From: Granulicella sp. L60 | GTDB lineage: Bacteria > Acidobacteriota > Terriglobia > Terriglobales > Acidobacteriaceae | DNA: 33,332 bases | NCBI RefSeq assembly: GCF_009765825.1 | Contig: NZ_LMUR01000003.1 | Span: forward strand, 64,406 to 97,737 | Reading direction: 5' to 3' | Part shown: in pieces, positions 1-7,646 of the stretch | How positions within the stretch are numbered: position 1 is the first letter of the stretch | How the letters are laid out: the number at the start of each line of letters is the position of its first letter | Program-made: the position numbers and the translations under genes | The notes under the pieces: model-generated | Database searches by the model: none | The model's input: the letters and a program-made list of their open reading frames with translations, nothing else | What the model was told of the DNA's origin: nothing

Positions 1-6
1 AGATCT

Positions 7-1323
7 TTATGTAGCGCGTGCGGGGTCCAGGTCGATGTCCTTGCGGCGGGAGGAGACGATGCCGAAGATCGCGATATAGACGTAGCAGATGGCGGGCAGG
101 ATGAAGGCGTGCTGGACGCCTACGCGGTCGGCGAGGAAGCCTTCTGCCAGGGGAATGAGCGCTCCGCCGACGATGGCGGCGACCATGAGGCTGGAGCCTT
201 TGCTGGTGAGTTCTCCCAGACCAGCGAGGCCGAGCGAGAAGATGCTGGGGAACATGATGGAGTTGAAGAAGCCGACCAGAAGGACGCTGACCATGGCGAT
301 GTGGCCGGTGCTCATCATGGTGAGGGCGACGAGGGCGCAGGCGATGAAGGCGGCAGCGGCGAGGGCCTTGCCAGTGCTGACGAAGCGGAGGACGTACGAG
401 CCGATGAAACGTCCGATCATGGCTCCGCCCCAGTAGAAGGCGACGAAGTGGGCGGCGGTTTGTTCGGGGTAGCTCATGATCTGGGGAAGGCCTAGGTAGT
501 TGATGAGGAAGCTGCCGATGGAGACCTCGGCTCCGACGTAGACGAAGATGCCGAGCGCGCCCATGAGGAGGTAGGGGTTGGACCAGATGCTTCCTTTGGC
601 GCTGCTTTTGAGTTCGCCGGGGCGGAAGTCGCGGGTGAAGTCGGTGGTGGGAAGTTTGATGAGGCCGATGCCGGTGGCGAGGGCGAGGAGCAGGAGAGCG
701 ATGACGAGGTAGGGAAGGCGGACGGTGGAGGCCTGCTGGGCGCGGTAGTCCTGCAGCATGGCGCCGGAGAGGGACTTGACGTTGTCGGGTACGGCAGCGG
801 CTGCGCCGAGGATGAGGGCTCCGCCGATGAAGGGGGCGACGGTGGTGCCGAGTGAGTTGAAGGCCTGGGCGAGGTTGAGTCGGCTTGCGGAGGTGGCCTG
901 GGGACCGAGGTTGGTGACGTAGGGGTTTGCCGAGACCTGGAGTCCGGTGATGCCGGCGGCGAGGATGACGAGTGCGGAGAGGAAGAGCGGGAAGGAGGCC
1001 AGGGTGGCGGCGGGAAGGAAGAGGAGCGCTCCTGTGGCCATGACGACGAGGCCGATGACCATAGTCTGCTTGTAGCCGCGCCACTCGACGAGTTTGGCGG
1101 AGGGCAGGGCGAAGATGAAGTAGGAAGAGAAGAAGGCGAACTGTACGAGGAGAGCCTTGCCGTAGGAGAGGTCGAAGATTCCTTTGAGGTGCGGGATGAG
1201 GATGTCGTTGAGACAGGTGAGGAAACCCCACATGAAGAAGAGCACGGTGGCGATGCTCATGGCACGGACGTCGGTGGACTGCGGATCGCGGGTGAGGGTG
1301 TTCTGTGGGGCTGCTGTAATCAA
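7..1323 (-). CDS. fucP: FucP/GluP-type MFS sugar:H+ symporter
   Basis: Inner-membrane sugar:proton symporter of the FHS family, which includes FucP (L-fucose) and glucose/galactose permeases. The protein is 438 aa with about 12 hydrophobic segments, the usual size. The family signature FFMWGFLTCLNDILIPHLK lies at residues 29-47, and a conserved stretch around ANPYVTNLGP follows mid-protein. The start is a TTG preceded by AGGTG four bases upstream; an internal ATG (MSIATV) about 21 residues later is an alternative. The stop lies next to the left window edge, so the downstream neighbour is unknown. No fucose or other sugar-catabolism gene is adjacent. The family assignment is firm, the exact sugar is not. 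Confidence 0.9.
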   Translation of the reverse strand: MITAAPQNTLTRDPQSTDVRAMSIATVLFFMWGFLTCLNDILIPHLKGIFDLSYGKALLVQFAFFSSYFIFALPSAKLVEWRGYKQTMVIGLVVMATGALLFLPAATLASFPLFLSALVILAAGITGLQVSANPYVTNLGPQATSASRLNLAQAFNSLGTTVAPFIGGALILGAAAAVPDNVKSLSGAMLQDYRAQQASTVRLPYLVIALLLLALATGIGLIKLPTTDFTRDFRPGELKSSAKGSIWSNPYLLMGALGIFVYVGAEVSIGSFLINYLGLPQIMSYPEQTAAHFVAFYWGGAMIGRFIGSYVLRFVSTGKALAAAAFIACALVALTMMSTGHIAMVSVLLVGFFNSIMFPSIFSLGLAGLGELTSKGSSLMVAAIVGGALIPLAEGFLADRVGVQHAFILPAICYVYIAIFGIVSSRRKDIDLDPARAT

Positions 1324-1582
1324 ATCGCACCTGCCTTGGCCGTGGAATGTTCCGGCTGGAAGATTCTACAGGGAAACGGGATGGAGTTCGGCATGGTCAT
1401 TGGATGGATGGCGGCTGCGCGAGTTTTTGATGAGATGGAATTGGACAGGTTGGCGCGAGAGGGACTGCAACCCTGAATGATGACGGGCCATCCTACGAAG
1501 ACTGGCGTAAGCTGCCGTGGATTGCGAATTATCCCTTGCCGAAAGCCTTGTGGCATGCGGTTCTTGACGAGGTAAGGGCTGG
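1324..1582. other. Divergent intergenic region, symporter / membrane protein
   Basis: 259 bases between two divergent genes. It should hold both promoters, but I see no convincing -35/-10 pair. Two short reading stretches in different plus frames (about 1381-1476 and 1473-1610) look mildly protein-like if joined by a -1 shift; see findings. No repeat is visible. Confidence 0.5.
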
Positions 1583-2659
1583 ATGCTTCAAAAGAAAAAA
1601 ATCATATTAGCGGCTGTATATTTGCTCGCGACGATTCAGTTTGTGTGGTGCTATCTGTGGCTGACGCGGCCGTATGTGAATACGGCTCTGTATGAGCAGG
1701 GACGGGAACGGATGCCGTTCCAGGGGCGCAGCCTGATGATGGTGCCGATGCGGTGGGCGCATGAGAGTGCGGCGCTGCATTGGATGACGGGACCGTTTGC
1801 GGGTTCGCGTTTCTGGTTTCCGAAGCCGGTGGCTCCGGAGGTGATGGTGCAGGCGGTGATCGATGTGGCGTGCCTGCTGCTGACGGGATATTTCGTGACG
1901 AAGATCTACCAGGCGAGCTCGCGGCAGAGGCTGCTGACGCCGATGGTGTATCCGCTGCTGCTTGTGGTCTGCGGGGCGACGTATGTGATGCATACGGTAC
2001 AGAACTTTCGGTTTATCTACGACCTTCCGAGTCTGATGTTTTTTGCTGCGGCGATGTACCTGATGTACTTCCGGTGGGACTGGATCTACTTTGCCGGGTT
2101 GTTTGTGCTGGCGACGATGAATCGCGAGACGACGCTTCTGCTACTTCCTCTGTATATGTTGAATGGGGCGGTAGAGCGGGGAAGGCTGCGCTGGCAGCTT
2201 TTGTTTCGGATGCGGACGATGGCGATGGTGGTTCCGCTGACGGTGGTGTGGATTGGCTGGCAGGTGGCGATGCGCCATGTGTTTGCGCAGAACGTGTCTG
2301 AGTTCTATCCGCGCATCGATTGGAACGTGAAGTCGATGCTGGCGCCACAGGCGTGGCCGCAGTTGTTGAGCGCATGCGGGTATCTGCTGCTGTTTGTGGT
2401 GGTGGCGCGGAGGCAGATATGCGATGTGCGGCTGCGGGCGTGGATGTGGCTGGTGCCGGTGTGGTTCGTGTTTATGTTCGTGTACGGGATCTTGATCGAG
2501 ACGCGGGTGTTTGGGGAGCTGATCCCGTTTGTGGTGTGCGCGACGACGTTGATCGTGGAAGAGATGCTAGCGGCGCGGATGCGGAAGTCGGTTCGGGAGC
2601 CGGGACTCGAGATCGCTGGTTCGCTCGAGTCCCCGCTGAAGGTGCGTGAGGCGGCTTGA
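1583..2659 (+). CDS. Multi-pass integral membrane protein, function unknown
   Basis: 358 aa, strongly hydrophobic, with roughly eight or nine predicted transmembrane segments starting at residues 7-27. An aromatic, Met- and Arg-rich periplasmic-looking loop covers about residues 30-80. A central motif, ATMNRETTLLLLPLYML, is reminiscent of polytopic membrane proteins of the EpsG or GT-C glycosyltransferase type, where an NRET-like loop follows a membrane helix. I cannot place it firmly in a named family. The start is supported by AAGGG four bases upstream of the ATG. It converges on rph with only eight bases between stop codons. No partner suggests a pathway. Expression as a membrane protein is confident, any enzymatic role is speculation. 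Confidence 0.75.
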   Translation: MLQKKKIILAAVYLLATIQFVWCYLWLTRPYVNTALYEQGRERMPFQGRSLMMVPMRWAHESAALHWMTGPFAGSRFWFPKPVAPEVMVQAVIDVACLLLTGYFVTKIYQASSRQRLLTPMVYPLLLVVCGATYVMHTVQNFRFIYDLPSLMFFAAAMYLMYFRWDWIYFAGLFVLATMNRETTLLLLPLYMLNGAVERGRLRWQLLFRMRTMAMVVPLTVVWIGWQVAMRHVFAQNVSEFYPRIDWNVKSMLAPQAWPQLLSACGYLLLFVVVARRQICDVRLRAWMWLVPVWFVFMFVYGILIETRVFGELIPFVVCATTLIVEEMLAARMRKSVREPGLEIAGSLESPLKVREAA

Positions 2660-2667
2660 ACGGCGTG

Positions 2668-3420
2668 CTATTGGGCTGAGCTTAGGACGGCTTGCTGGGC
2701 GGCGAGTAGCTCACGGATACCCTTTTCGGCGTAGTCGAGCATCTGGCTTAGCTGGGTGCGGGTGTAGGAGTCGTGTTCGGCGGTAGCCTGGGTCTCGACG
2801 AGTCCGCCTGAGGCGAGCATGACGACGTTCATGTCGACTGCGGCGCGGGAGTCTTCTTCGTAACAGAGGTCGAGGAGGACGCTGCCGTCGACGATGCCGA
2901 CGGAGGTGGCGGCGACCATCTGCTTAAGGGGTGAGGTCTTGAGGGTGCCGGCTTTGACGAGCTTTCCGAGGGCCAGGGCGAGGGCGACGCAGGCTCCGGT
3001 GATGGCTGCGGTGCGTGTGCCTCCGTCGGCCTGGAGGACGTCGCAGTCGAGGATGATGGTGCGTTCGCCGAGGAGCTTCATGTCCACCACACTGCGGAGG
3101 GAGCGGCCGATGAGGCGCTGGATCTCGTGGGTGCGGCCGCCGACCTTGCCGCGTTCGCTCTCGCGTGCGGTGCGGGTGAGGGTGGCGCGGGGGAGCATGC
3201 CGTACTCGGCGGTGACCCAGCCGCGGCCGGAGTTGCGGAGCCAGCCAGGAACGCCCTGCTCGATGGTGGCGTTGCAGAGGACGCGGGTGTTGCCGGACTC
3301 GATGAGGACGGAGCCCTCGGGCATGGTGATGTAGTGGGGGGTCATGCGGACGGTGCGGAGGGCGTCTGCTGTGCGGTGGCCGGGACGGAAGAGCTGCGGG
3401 GTAGGGCTGGTTACGAACAT
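2668..3420 (-). CDS. rph: Ribonuclease PH
   Basis: Phosphorolytic 3'-5' exoribonuclease that trims tRNA 3' ends; normally a hexamer in the cytosol. The 250-aa length is typical. Diagnostic segments are present: [14 protein letters not shown] (68-80), [15 protein letters not shown] (94-108), the conserved basic strip involved in RNA and phosphate binding, and [14 protein letters not shown] (125-138) with the catalytic-site aspartates, followed by the glycine/alanine-rich [10 protein letters not shown]. No Shine-Dalgarno sequence precedes the ATG. Instead TATAAT ends six bases before it, which suggests a leaderless transcript. It does not sit next to rdgB, its partner in many bacteria. Function is firm. 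Confidence 0.97.
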   Translation of the reverse strand: MFVTSPTPQLFRPGHRTADALRTVRMTPHYITMPEGSVLIESGNTRVLCNATIEQGVPGWLRNSGRGWVTAEYGMLPRATLTRTARESERGKVGGRTHEIQRLIGRSLRSVVDMKLLGERTIILDCDVLQADGGTRTAAITGACVALALALGKLVKAGTLKTSPLKQMVAATSVGIVDGSVLLDLCYEEDSRAAVDMNVVMLASGGLVETQATAEHDSYTRTQLSQMLDYAEKGIRELLAAQQAVLSSAQ

Positions 3421-3426
3421 GGGTCG

Positions 3427-3432
3427 ATTATA
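3427..3432 (-). promoter_or_regulatory. -10 hexamer of rph, leaderless geometry
   Basis: On the minus strand the sequence reads TATAAT, then CGACCC, then the rph ATG. With the normal spacing of six bases between the -10 box and +1, transcription would begin at the A of the ATG. No -35 close to TTGACA is seen 16-18 bases upstream. A small palindrome (TGAGA-TTTT-TCTCA) lies just upstream at about 3435-3450. Confidence 0.5.
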
Positions 3433-3964
3433 GTTGTGAGATTTTTCTCATAAAGACGGTGGCGGCGGGGAGCGTCCGATGAACGAGCTGCCACTCTTTG
3501 CATGTGCCGATGGTGGAGGAAGTATCACGAGGGTGAGGCCCGACTCTGGCGAAAACGAAAAATCCAAGTCTGGAGGGTTGGCGTACATAGTATCGAGGTC
3601 ACAGATTTGTCAGACGCCAGCCTGAGGAGCTGCCGGATAGAGGGTGCGATTTGGAGAAGGTGTCGTATTGTTACGGCTGAATCGATTGGTGCTGGGACTA
3701 TGGCTGCGGGGCTGTTCCAAAATGGGATTAGTTCCACATTGGGACAGTGTTTAGAAAGAGGCATTTGCAGAGATTTTGGAGATTTGCCCTTGGCAGAGGT
3801 TCTATATTGGGAATGTCCCAATTACGGATGTAATCAGGGAGGCAGGGTACCTACGGTTGATGAGCAATCACTTAGCGGAGGCGTTCCAGTTTGGCACTTG
3901 AAGTGATTACAAAAGTGCACCTGCGATAAGAAAAAGCTCAGCGGGAGAATGGTGGACGAACGTC
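3433..3964. other. Long intergenic region with palindromes upstream of the kinase
   Basis: About 530 bases, lower in GC than the surrounding genes. A 134-codon frame at 3502-3906 is open, but I do not accept it as a gene: no homology I recognise, atypical composition, and the opposite strand is equally open. What stands out is a set of TGGGA...TCCCA-type sites: TGGGA/TTCCA at 3723-3736, a half site TTGGGA at 3739-3744, and a perfect palindrome TTGGGA-ATG-TCCCAA at 3807-3821, followed by ATTAC-GGAT-GTAAT at 3821-3834. A weak sigma-54-like TGGCAC element lies at 3892-3897. This is probably the control region of the two-component genes. Confidence 0.5.
3807..3834. promoter_or_regulatory. Adjacent palindromes, possible regulator binding sites
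   Basis: TTGGGA-ATG-TCCCAA (3807-3821) is a perfect 6+3+6 palindrome. The overlapping ATTAC-GGAT-GTAAT (3821-3834) is a perfect 5+4+5. They lie about 130 bases before the kinase ATG, a sensible position for upstream activator sites of an NtrC-type regulator. The role is inferred from position only. Confidence 0.35.
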
Positions 3965-4948
3965 ATGCAGGCAAAGCAGAGCAGTACTGCCTCAGGATCA
4001 GGGCTTGAATTTGGGATCGACTCGGGCAAGTTCGCGGCGCTTCGACATGTGACGCGCGAGATGGGCCAGATGGGTTTGAACGACGCTGGTGCGACTGGCG
4101 CGCGCAGGATGGTGGATGTGGCTGCGCGAGAGTGCGTGGCGTCTCCTGTAGATGGGGTGGCGGAGGGTGCGGGGCTGGCCCATGATGCGGGCAACCTGCT
4201 GGGGGCGCTGAGTCTTTATTCGGACCTGCTGGCGATGCCCGGTGTGCTGCATGAACAACATAGAGAGTATGCGGCGGAGCTGCGGATGCTGAGCGACCGA
4301 AGCTGGGCGATGATCAACCGGCTGGTGAACCACGCGCGTGCGGGACAGACTTTGAAGACTGCGGCGGATACGTCGATGCTGCCGGACGTGATCGACCGCT
4401 GCAGGGGCCTGTTGAGCAGAGTCGCGGGACGGACGGTGGAGGTCTCGTATGGGGTGGGCGCGTTCCAGCCGGTGTGTGTGCCGGTGGAGTCGGTGGAGCG
4501 AATTCTTACGAACCTGGTGAAGAATGCGGCGGAGGCGACGCCGTGGGTGGGGGCGATCTCGATCCATGTGGAGGGCATAGCGGAAGAGAGCGAGATGGGG
4601 CAGGGCGCAGAACATGGCGAGCCGCGGCGACGGGTGGTGATGACGGTGCGCGACCGGGGATGCGGGATGGACTCGGCTGCGGTGCGCCGGCTGATGCAGG
4701 CGGGAGGGATCTCGAGTGCGAGCGGACGCGGGCTGGGCTTTCGCGTGGTGCGTGAGCTGGCGGCGATCTCGGGCGGATGTCTGCGGGTTGAGAGCCAGCC
4801 GGAGGTGGGAACGAGCATCTCGGTGGAATGGTATGCGATAAGACTGTCGGAACTGTCGGAGATGGAGATGAGTCGAGAGGAAGCAGGCGTGAGAGAGGCT
4901 GGCGTGAAGACGATATTGCAGGGAGACGCGGGGTGGATCGCGTGCTAA
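3965..4948 (+). CDS. Soluble two-component sensor histidine kinase, NtrB-like core
   Basis: 327-aa histidine kinase with no transmembrane segment and no recognisable PAS or GAF sensor domain, so probably cytosolic. Residues 1-65 are unassigned. The phosphoacceptor box is unusual: LAHDAGNLLGAL with His73, where most kinases of this class have H-E and N-P. The ATPase half carries an N-box (RILTNLVKNAAEATP), G1 (DRGCGM) and G2 (GRGLGFRVV). The C-terminal 40 residues are a Ser/Glu-rich tail. The ATG at 3965 has a GGTGGA-like sequence about nine bases upstream. Its end overlaps the start of the sigma-54 activator gene, so the two are translationally coupled and almost certainly partners. Signal and targets are unknown. 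Confidence 0.85.
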   Translation: MQAKQSSTASGSGLEFGIDSGKFAALRHVTREMGQMGLNDAGATGARRMVDVAARECVASPVDGVAEGAGLAHDAGNLLGALSLYSDLLAMPGVLHEQHREYAAELRMLSDRSWAMINRLVNHARAGQTLKTAADTSMLPDVIDRCRGLLSRVAGRTVEVSYGVGAFQPVCVPVESVERILTNLVKNAAEATPWVGAISIHVEGIAEESEMGQGAEHGEPRRRVVMTVRDRGCGMDSAAVRRLMQAGGISSASGRGLGFRVVRELAAISGGCLRVESQPEVGTSISVEWYAIRLSELSEMEMSREEAGVREAGVKTILQGDAGWIAC

Positions 4949-6576
4949 GGACTACGGATGCTGGCTGGACGAAGGCAGGGGATACACGGGGAGCGGGAGG
5001 TATGCGATTGGCTGCGAACGATATCAGGCACGATGGGCGTGAGGGTACGGAGAGAGTGCGGACGGCGACGCCTTCGGGTGTGCTTGTCGGGCTCTCTCCG
5101 GTGAGCGCGGCTGCGCTGGTGGGCGGGAGGACTCGAAGCGGAACTGCGGAGCGCTTTGAGCTGCTGCATTTGCTGGTGGTCGAGGATGACGAGGCGGTGC
5201 GTAAGGCGTGCTGCCAAGTGGCCTCGAATATGGGCTTCGTGGTGATGGGCGCTGATAGTGTCCCGTCTGCGCGGGAGACTTTGAAGCAGCATCGGATCGA
5301 TCTGCTGCTGCTGGATCTGAAGCTTCCGGGTGGGGGCGGGCTTCCGCTGCTGGAGGAGGTGAAGACGCTGCATCCTGATACGGCGGTGGTGGTGATGACG
5401 GCGTTTGCCACGGTATCGTCGGCGGTGGAGGCGATGCGGATTGGGGCGGGCGACTATCTGACCAAGCCGTTTGCGCTGGAGGAGTTGACAACGGTGCTGG
5501 AGCGTACCGGCCAGAGGCTACATATGGATGTGCAGAGCAGGCAGCTGCGCGAGCGGTTGAGGACGCAGCAGGGGATGGGCGGTCTGGTGGGACGCTCGCC
5601 CGAGATGGAGAAGCTGTATCGGATTCTTTCGAAGGTGTCTTATTCGACGCATCCGGTCTTGATCCTGGGCGAGAGTGGAACGGGGAAGGAGTTGGTGGCG
5701 CGGTCGATCCACTTCAATGGACCGCATGCGGAGAAGCCGTTTGCGCCGGTGGACTGCGGCGCGCTGGTGCCGACGCTGATCGAGAGTGAACTGTTTGGAC
5801 ATGTGAAGGGCGCCTTTACCGGGGCGGATCGCGCGAAGGAGGGGCTGCTGGCCTCGGCTGAGGGCGGGACGGTGTTTCTCGACGAGGTTGGAGAGCTGCC
5901 GCTGGATCTGCAGGCGAAGCTGCTGCGGGCGCTGCAGGAGAAGGAGGTTCGTCCGGTGGGTGCGACGGTGGCGAGGCCGATTTCGGCCAGGGTGCTGGCG
6001 GCGACGAACCGTGATCTGTCGGGGATGGTTGAGCAGGGACGGTTTCGCAAGGATCTTTACTTCAGGCTGAATGTGGTGAACCTGAGGATTCCGCCGTTGC
6101 GTAACCGGCGTGAGGATATCGCTCCGCTGGCGATGCACTTTCTGGCGGAGATGCAGAAGGAGGGCGGCGTGGTGCGGAGCTTCTCCGATATGACGCTGAA
6201 GGTGATGGCGGAGTACGACTGGCCGGGCAATGTGCGGGAGCTGGAGAACGCGATTGAGCGGGCCTGTGCGCTGTCGTCGGGACCGGTGCTGCATATGGGC
6301 GATCTGCCGACCCAGTTGCAGAACTTTCGTCTGCAGCAGGGAGCTGCTGGGCGGAGTGACGAGGAGGACGGTGCGGAAGGTGGGCAGATCGGGTCCAAGC
6401 TCGGCAAGCCTGGTGAGATTGTGTCGATTGCGGAGATGGAGAAGCACGCGATTCTAGGGACGATCCGGCAGTTGAAGGGCGATAAGCTGATGGCTGCGAA
6501 GCTGTTGGGGATCGGCAAGACGACGCTGTACCGAAAGCTGAAGGAGTATGGGATTACGGAGGGGCTCGGCGACTGA
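4933..6576 (+). CDS. NtrC-family sigma-54-dependent response regulator
   Basis: Activates sigma-54 promoters when phosphorylated by the upstream kinase. Starting from GTG 4933 (547 aa; GGGAG eight bases upstream; overlaps the kinase stop by 16 bases), a Gly/Arg-rich extension of about 80 residues precedes the receiver domain. That is unusual; ATG 5002 or a longer form from 4828 are alternatives. The receiver has the acidic pair in VVEDDEAV and phospho-acceptor Asp128 in LLLLDLKLPG. The AAA+ domain has Walker A GESGTGKE (246-253), the sigma-54-contacting GAFTGA loop (293-298), Walker B GGTVFLDEVGELP, and the sensor region RFRKDLYFRLNVV. The C-terminal Fis-type helix-turn-helix includes AAKLLGIGKTTLYRKLKEYG. 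All motifs for sigma-54 activation are intact. Confidence 0.93.
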   Translation: MDRVLRTTDAGWTKAGDTRGAGGMRLAANDIRHDGREGTERVRTATPSGVLVGLSPVSAAALVGGRTRSGTAERFELLHLLVVEDDEAVRKACCQVASNMGFVVMGADSVPSARETLKQHRIDLLLLDLKLPGGGGLPLLEEVKTLHPDTAVVVMTAFATVSSAVEAMRIGAGDYLTKPFALEELTTVLERTGQRLHMDVQSRQLRERLRTQQGMGGLVGRSPEMEKLYRILSKVSYSTHPVLILGESGTGKELVARSIHFNGPHAEKPFAPVDCGALVPTLIESELFGHVKGAFTGADRAKEGLLASAEGGTVFLDEVGELPLDLQAKLLRALQEKEVRPVGATVARPISARVLAATNRDLSGMVEQGRFRKDLYFRLNVVNLRIPPLRNRREDIAPLAMHFLAEMQKEGGVVRSFSDMTLKVMAEYDWPGNVRELENAIERACALSSGPVLHMGDLPTQLQNFRLQQGAAGRSDEEDGAEGGQIGSKLGKPGEIVSIAEMEKHAILGTIRQLKGDKLMAAKLLGIGKTTLYRKLKEYGITEGLGD

Positions 6577-6579
6577 GCG

Positions 6580-6600
6580 GCCACGAGATAGAATCGTGGC
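6580..6600 (+). repeat. Hairpin between activator and zinc-finger genes
   Basis: GCCACGA-GATAGAA-TCGTGGC, a perfect 7-bp stem with a 7-base loop, begins four bases after the activator stop. The loop region also spells TAGAAT (6589-6594), a plausible -10 box that would start transcription near 6601, just ahead of the zinc-finger gene. It could be either a 3' hairpin or a promoter element. Confidence 0.4.
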
Positions 6601-6617
6601 GAAGGCAGGTGCGAGGA

Positions 6618-6878
6618 ATGGAATGTACTCATCTGGATCAGATTCGTAAGGTCAAGCCGTCGGCGAAGGGCTGCGAGGATTGTTTGAAGATTGGTGGGCG
6701 CTGGGTGCATCTGCGGATGTGCCTGGAGTGCGGGCATGTGGGATGCTGCGACTCGTCGCCGAATAAACATGCCACGAAACACTTTCATGTGACGAAGCAT
6801 CCGATAATGCGGTCGATTGAGCCAGGCGAGAGCTGGGGCTGGTGCTACGTGGATGAGATGGAAGTGGATGTGGTTTAG
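6618..6878 (+). CDS. UBP-type zinc-finger protein
   Basis: 86-aa stand-alone zf-UBP domain, a fold best known in eukaryotic deubiquitinases and HDAC6 but common as small bacterial proteins of unknown role. The zinc ligands are visible: C3 and H5, the C19-x2-C22 pair, C35-x2-C38, C43, then a histidine cluster (H50, H54, H56, H60) ending in HPIMRSIEPGESWGWCYVD. The family tail GESWGWCYVDE is well conserved. A GTG at 6609 could add three residues; I prefer ATG 6618. Its stop is five bases from the first copy of the three-hairpin repeat. Bacteria lack ubiquitin, so the ligand is unknown. Confidence 0.88.
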   Translation: MECTHLDQIRKVKPSAKGCEDCLKIGGRWVHLRMCLECGHVGCCDSSPNKHATKHFHVTKHPIMRSIEPGESWGWCYVDEMEVDVV

Positions 6879-6883
6879 GAGCT

Positions 6884-6929
6884 GTCCTGCCGGACGGGCC
6901 GCCTGCTCGGCGGGAGGTCACTTCGTGAC
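6884..6929 (+). repeat. Three-hairpin 46-bp repeat, copy A
   Basis: Contains three successive hairpins: GTCC-TGCC-GGAC, CCGCC-TGCTC-GGCGG and GTCAC-TTC-GTGAC, the last followed by TTTT. It starts five bases after the zinc-finger stop codon. Identical over 46 bases to copy D and 45/46 to copy B. The shared block resembles a 3'-end or terminator-like module. Confidence 0.9.
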
Positions 6930-6992
6930 TTTTGTACCGGTCTTGGTGGGGCGAGATGCGCGGGGCCTCGCGTTGCTCGGCGGAAGATGATT

Positions 6993-7089
6993 CCGACCAG
7001 CGGGAGGAGTTTTGCTGATGATAGTTGCGTGAAAGATATACGCGTCACGAAGTGACCTCCCGCTGAGCAGGCGGCCCGTCCGGCAGGAC
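6993..7089 (-). repeat. Three-hairpin repeat, copy B, inverted
   Basis: The 46-base core is at 7044-7089 on the minus strand, with one difference from copy A (A for G at core position 26). The second module, TCCTCCCGCTGGTCGG on the minus strand, is at 6993-7008. With copy A it makes a 206-bp inverted pair (6884-7089) with near-perfect 46-bp arms, a MITE-like arrangement. No target-site duplication is obvious. Confidence 0.88.
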
Positions 7090-7156
7090 GTTGTCGCGTT
7101 TGCTATTCTGGCTTTATCTAAGATGTCTTGCCGCGTGCAAAGACCAAGGGAGTTTT

Positions 7157-7411
7157 ATGTCTGATGAAGTGTTGAAGGTAGAGCCGACGGTGAAGATTAC
7201 GGTCCGTCCGAATGGGCCGTTTCGTGTTGAAGGGCCGATCTCTCTGGTGGATGTGAATGGGCAGGAGTGGGATTTGACGGGGAAGCCTGCGATCTCGCTG
7301 TGCCGCTGCGGCATGTCGACGAAGCGTCCGTTTTGTGACGGGACGCACGGCAAAGAGGGATGGAAGTGCGATGCGAGTCCCGTTCCGACGGAGCCGGTCG
7401 CGCAGGGATAA
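7157..7411 (+). CDS. CDGSH iron-sulfur domain protein
   Basis: 84-aa protein with one CDGSH domain, which binds a 2Fe-2S cluster through three cysteines and one histidine. The motif CRCGMSTKRPFCDGTH is intact, with ligands C49, C51, C60 and H64. The N-terminal 45 residues are the beta-rich part (ITVRPNGPFRVEGPISLVD) typical of small bacterial CDGSH proteins, thought to act in redox or iron-sulfur transfer. The ATG at 7157 is supported by AAGGGAG four bases upstream; a longer in-frame form from 7091 has an unlikely N-terminus. It is a single gene following the inverted repeat pair. Confidence 0.93.
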   Translation: MSDEVLKVEPTVKITVRPNGPFRVEGPISLVDVNGQEWDLTGKPAISLCRCGMSTKRPFCDGTHGKEGWKCDASPVPTEPVAQG

Positions 7412-7646
7412 GCTGGCGTAGAAGAGCTGCATGAGCGAGGTCCTGTTCGTTGCGGAAGAATCGCCGTAGATATTTTGCGGAGGAGTCTTCCGGGAGGGCA
7501 GGATCGAGTTCGGCTCAACGGCCGGAGTGAAGGTTGCTCTCGGTGTTGCGTGAAGATGCTTTTGTTGCTGGGCTCGGGCTGTATTTCTTTCAGTGATCCT
7601 GATCTTCGATAGTTCAAATTCGATTGCGTATTGAGGTGTGAGCTCT
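7412..7646. other. Intergenic region before the ester hydrolase
   Basis: 235 bases. A 12-residue frame starting at ATG 7431 (MSEVLFVAEESP, then TAG) matches the usual opening of small HicB-like proteins and may be a relic. Otherwise I see no gene. The Shine-Dalgarno GAGGTG at 7633-7638 belongs to the next gene. Confidence 0.4.

Noticed and set aside
3502..3906. 134-codon plus-strand frame in the kinase upstream region
   Set aside because: No family resemblance, odd composition (many Arg, Trp, Cys), no ribosome site, and the other strand is equally open.
3892..3907. Sigma-54 promoter before the kinase
   Set aside because: TGGCAC is good, but the -12 element reads GTGAT instead of TTGCW. Kept only as part of a speculative finding.
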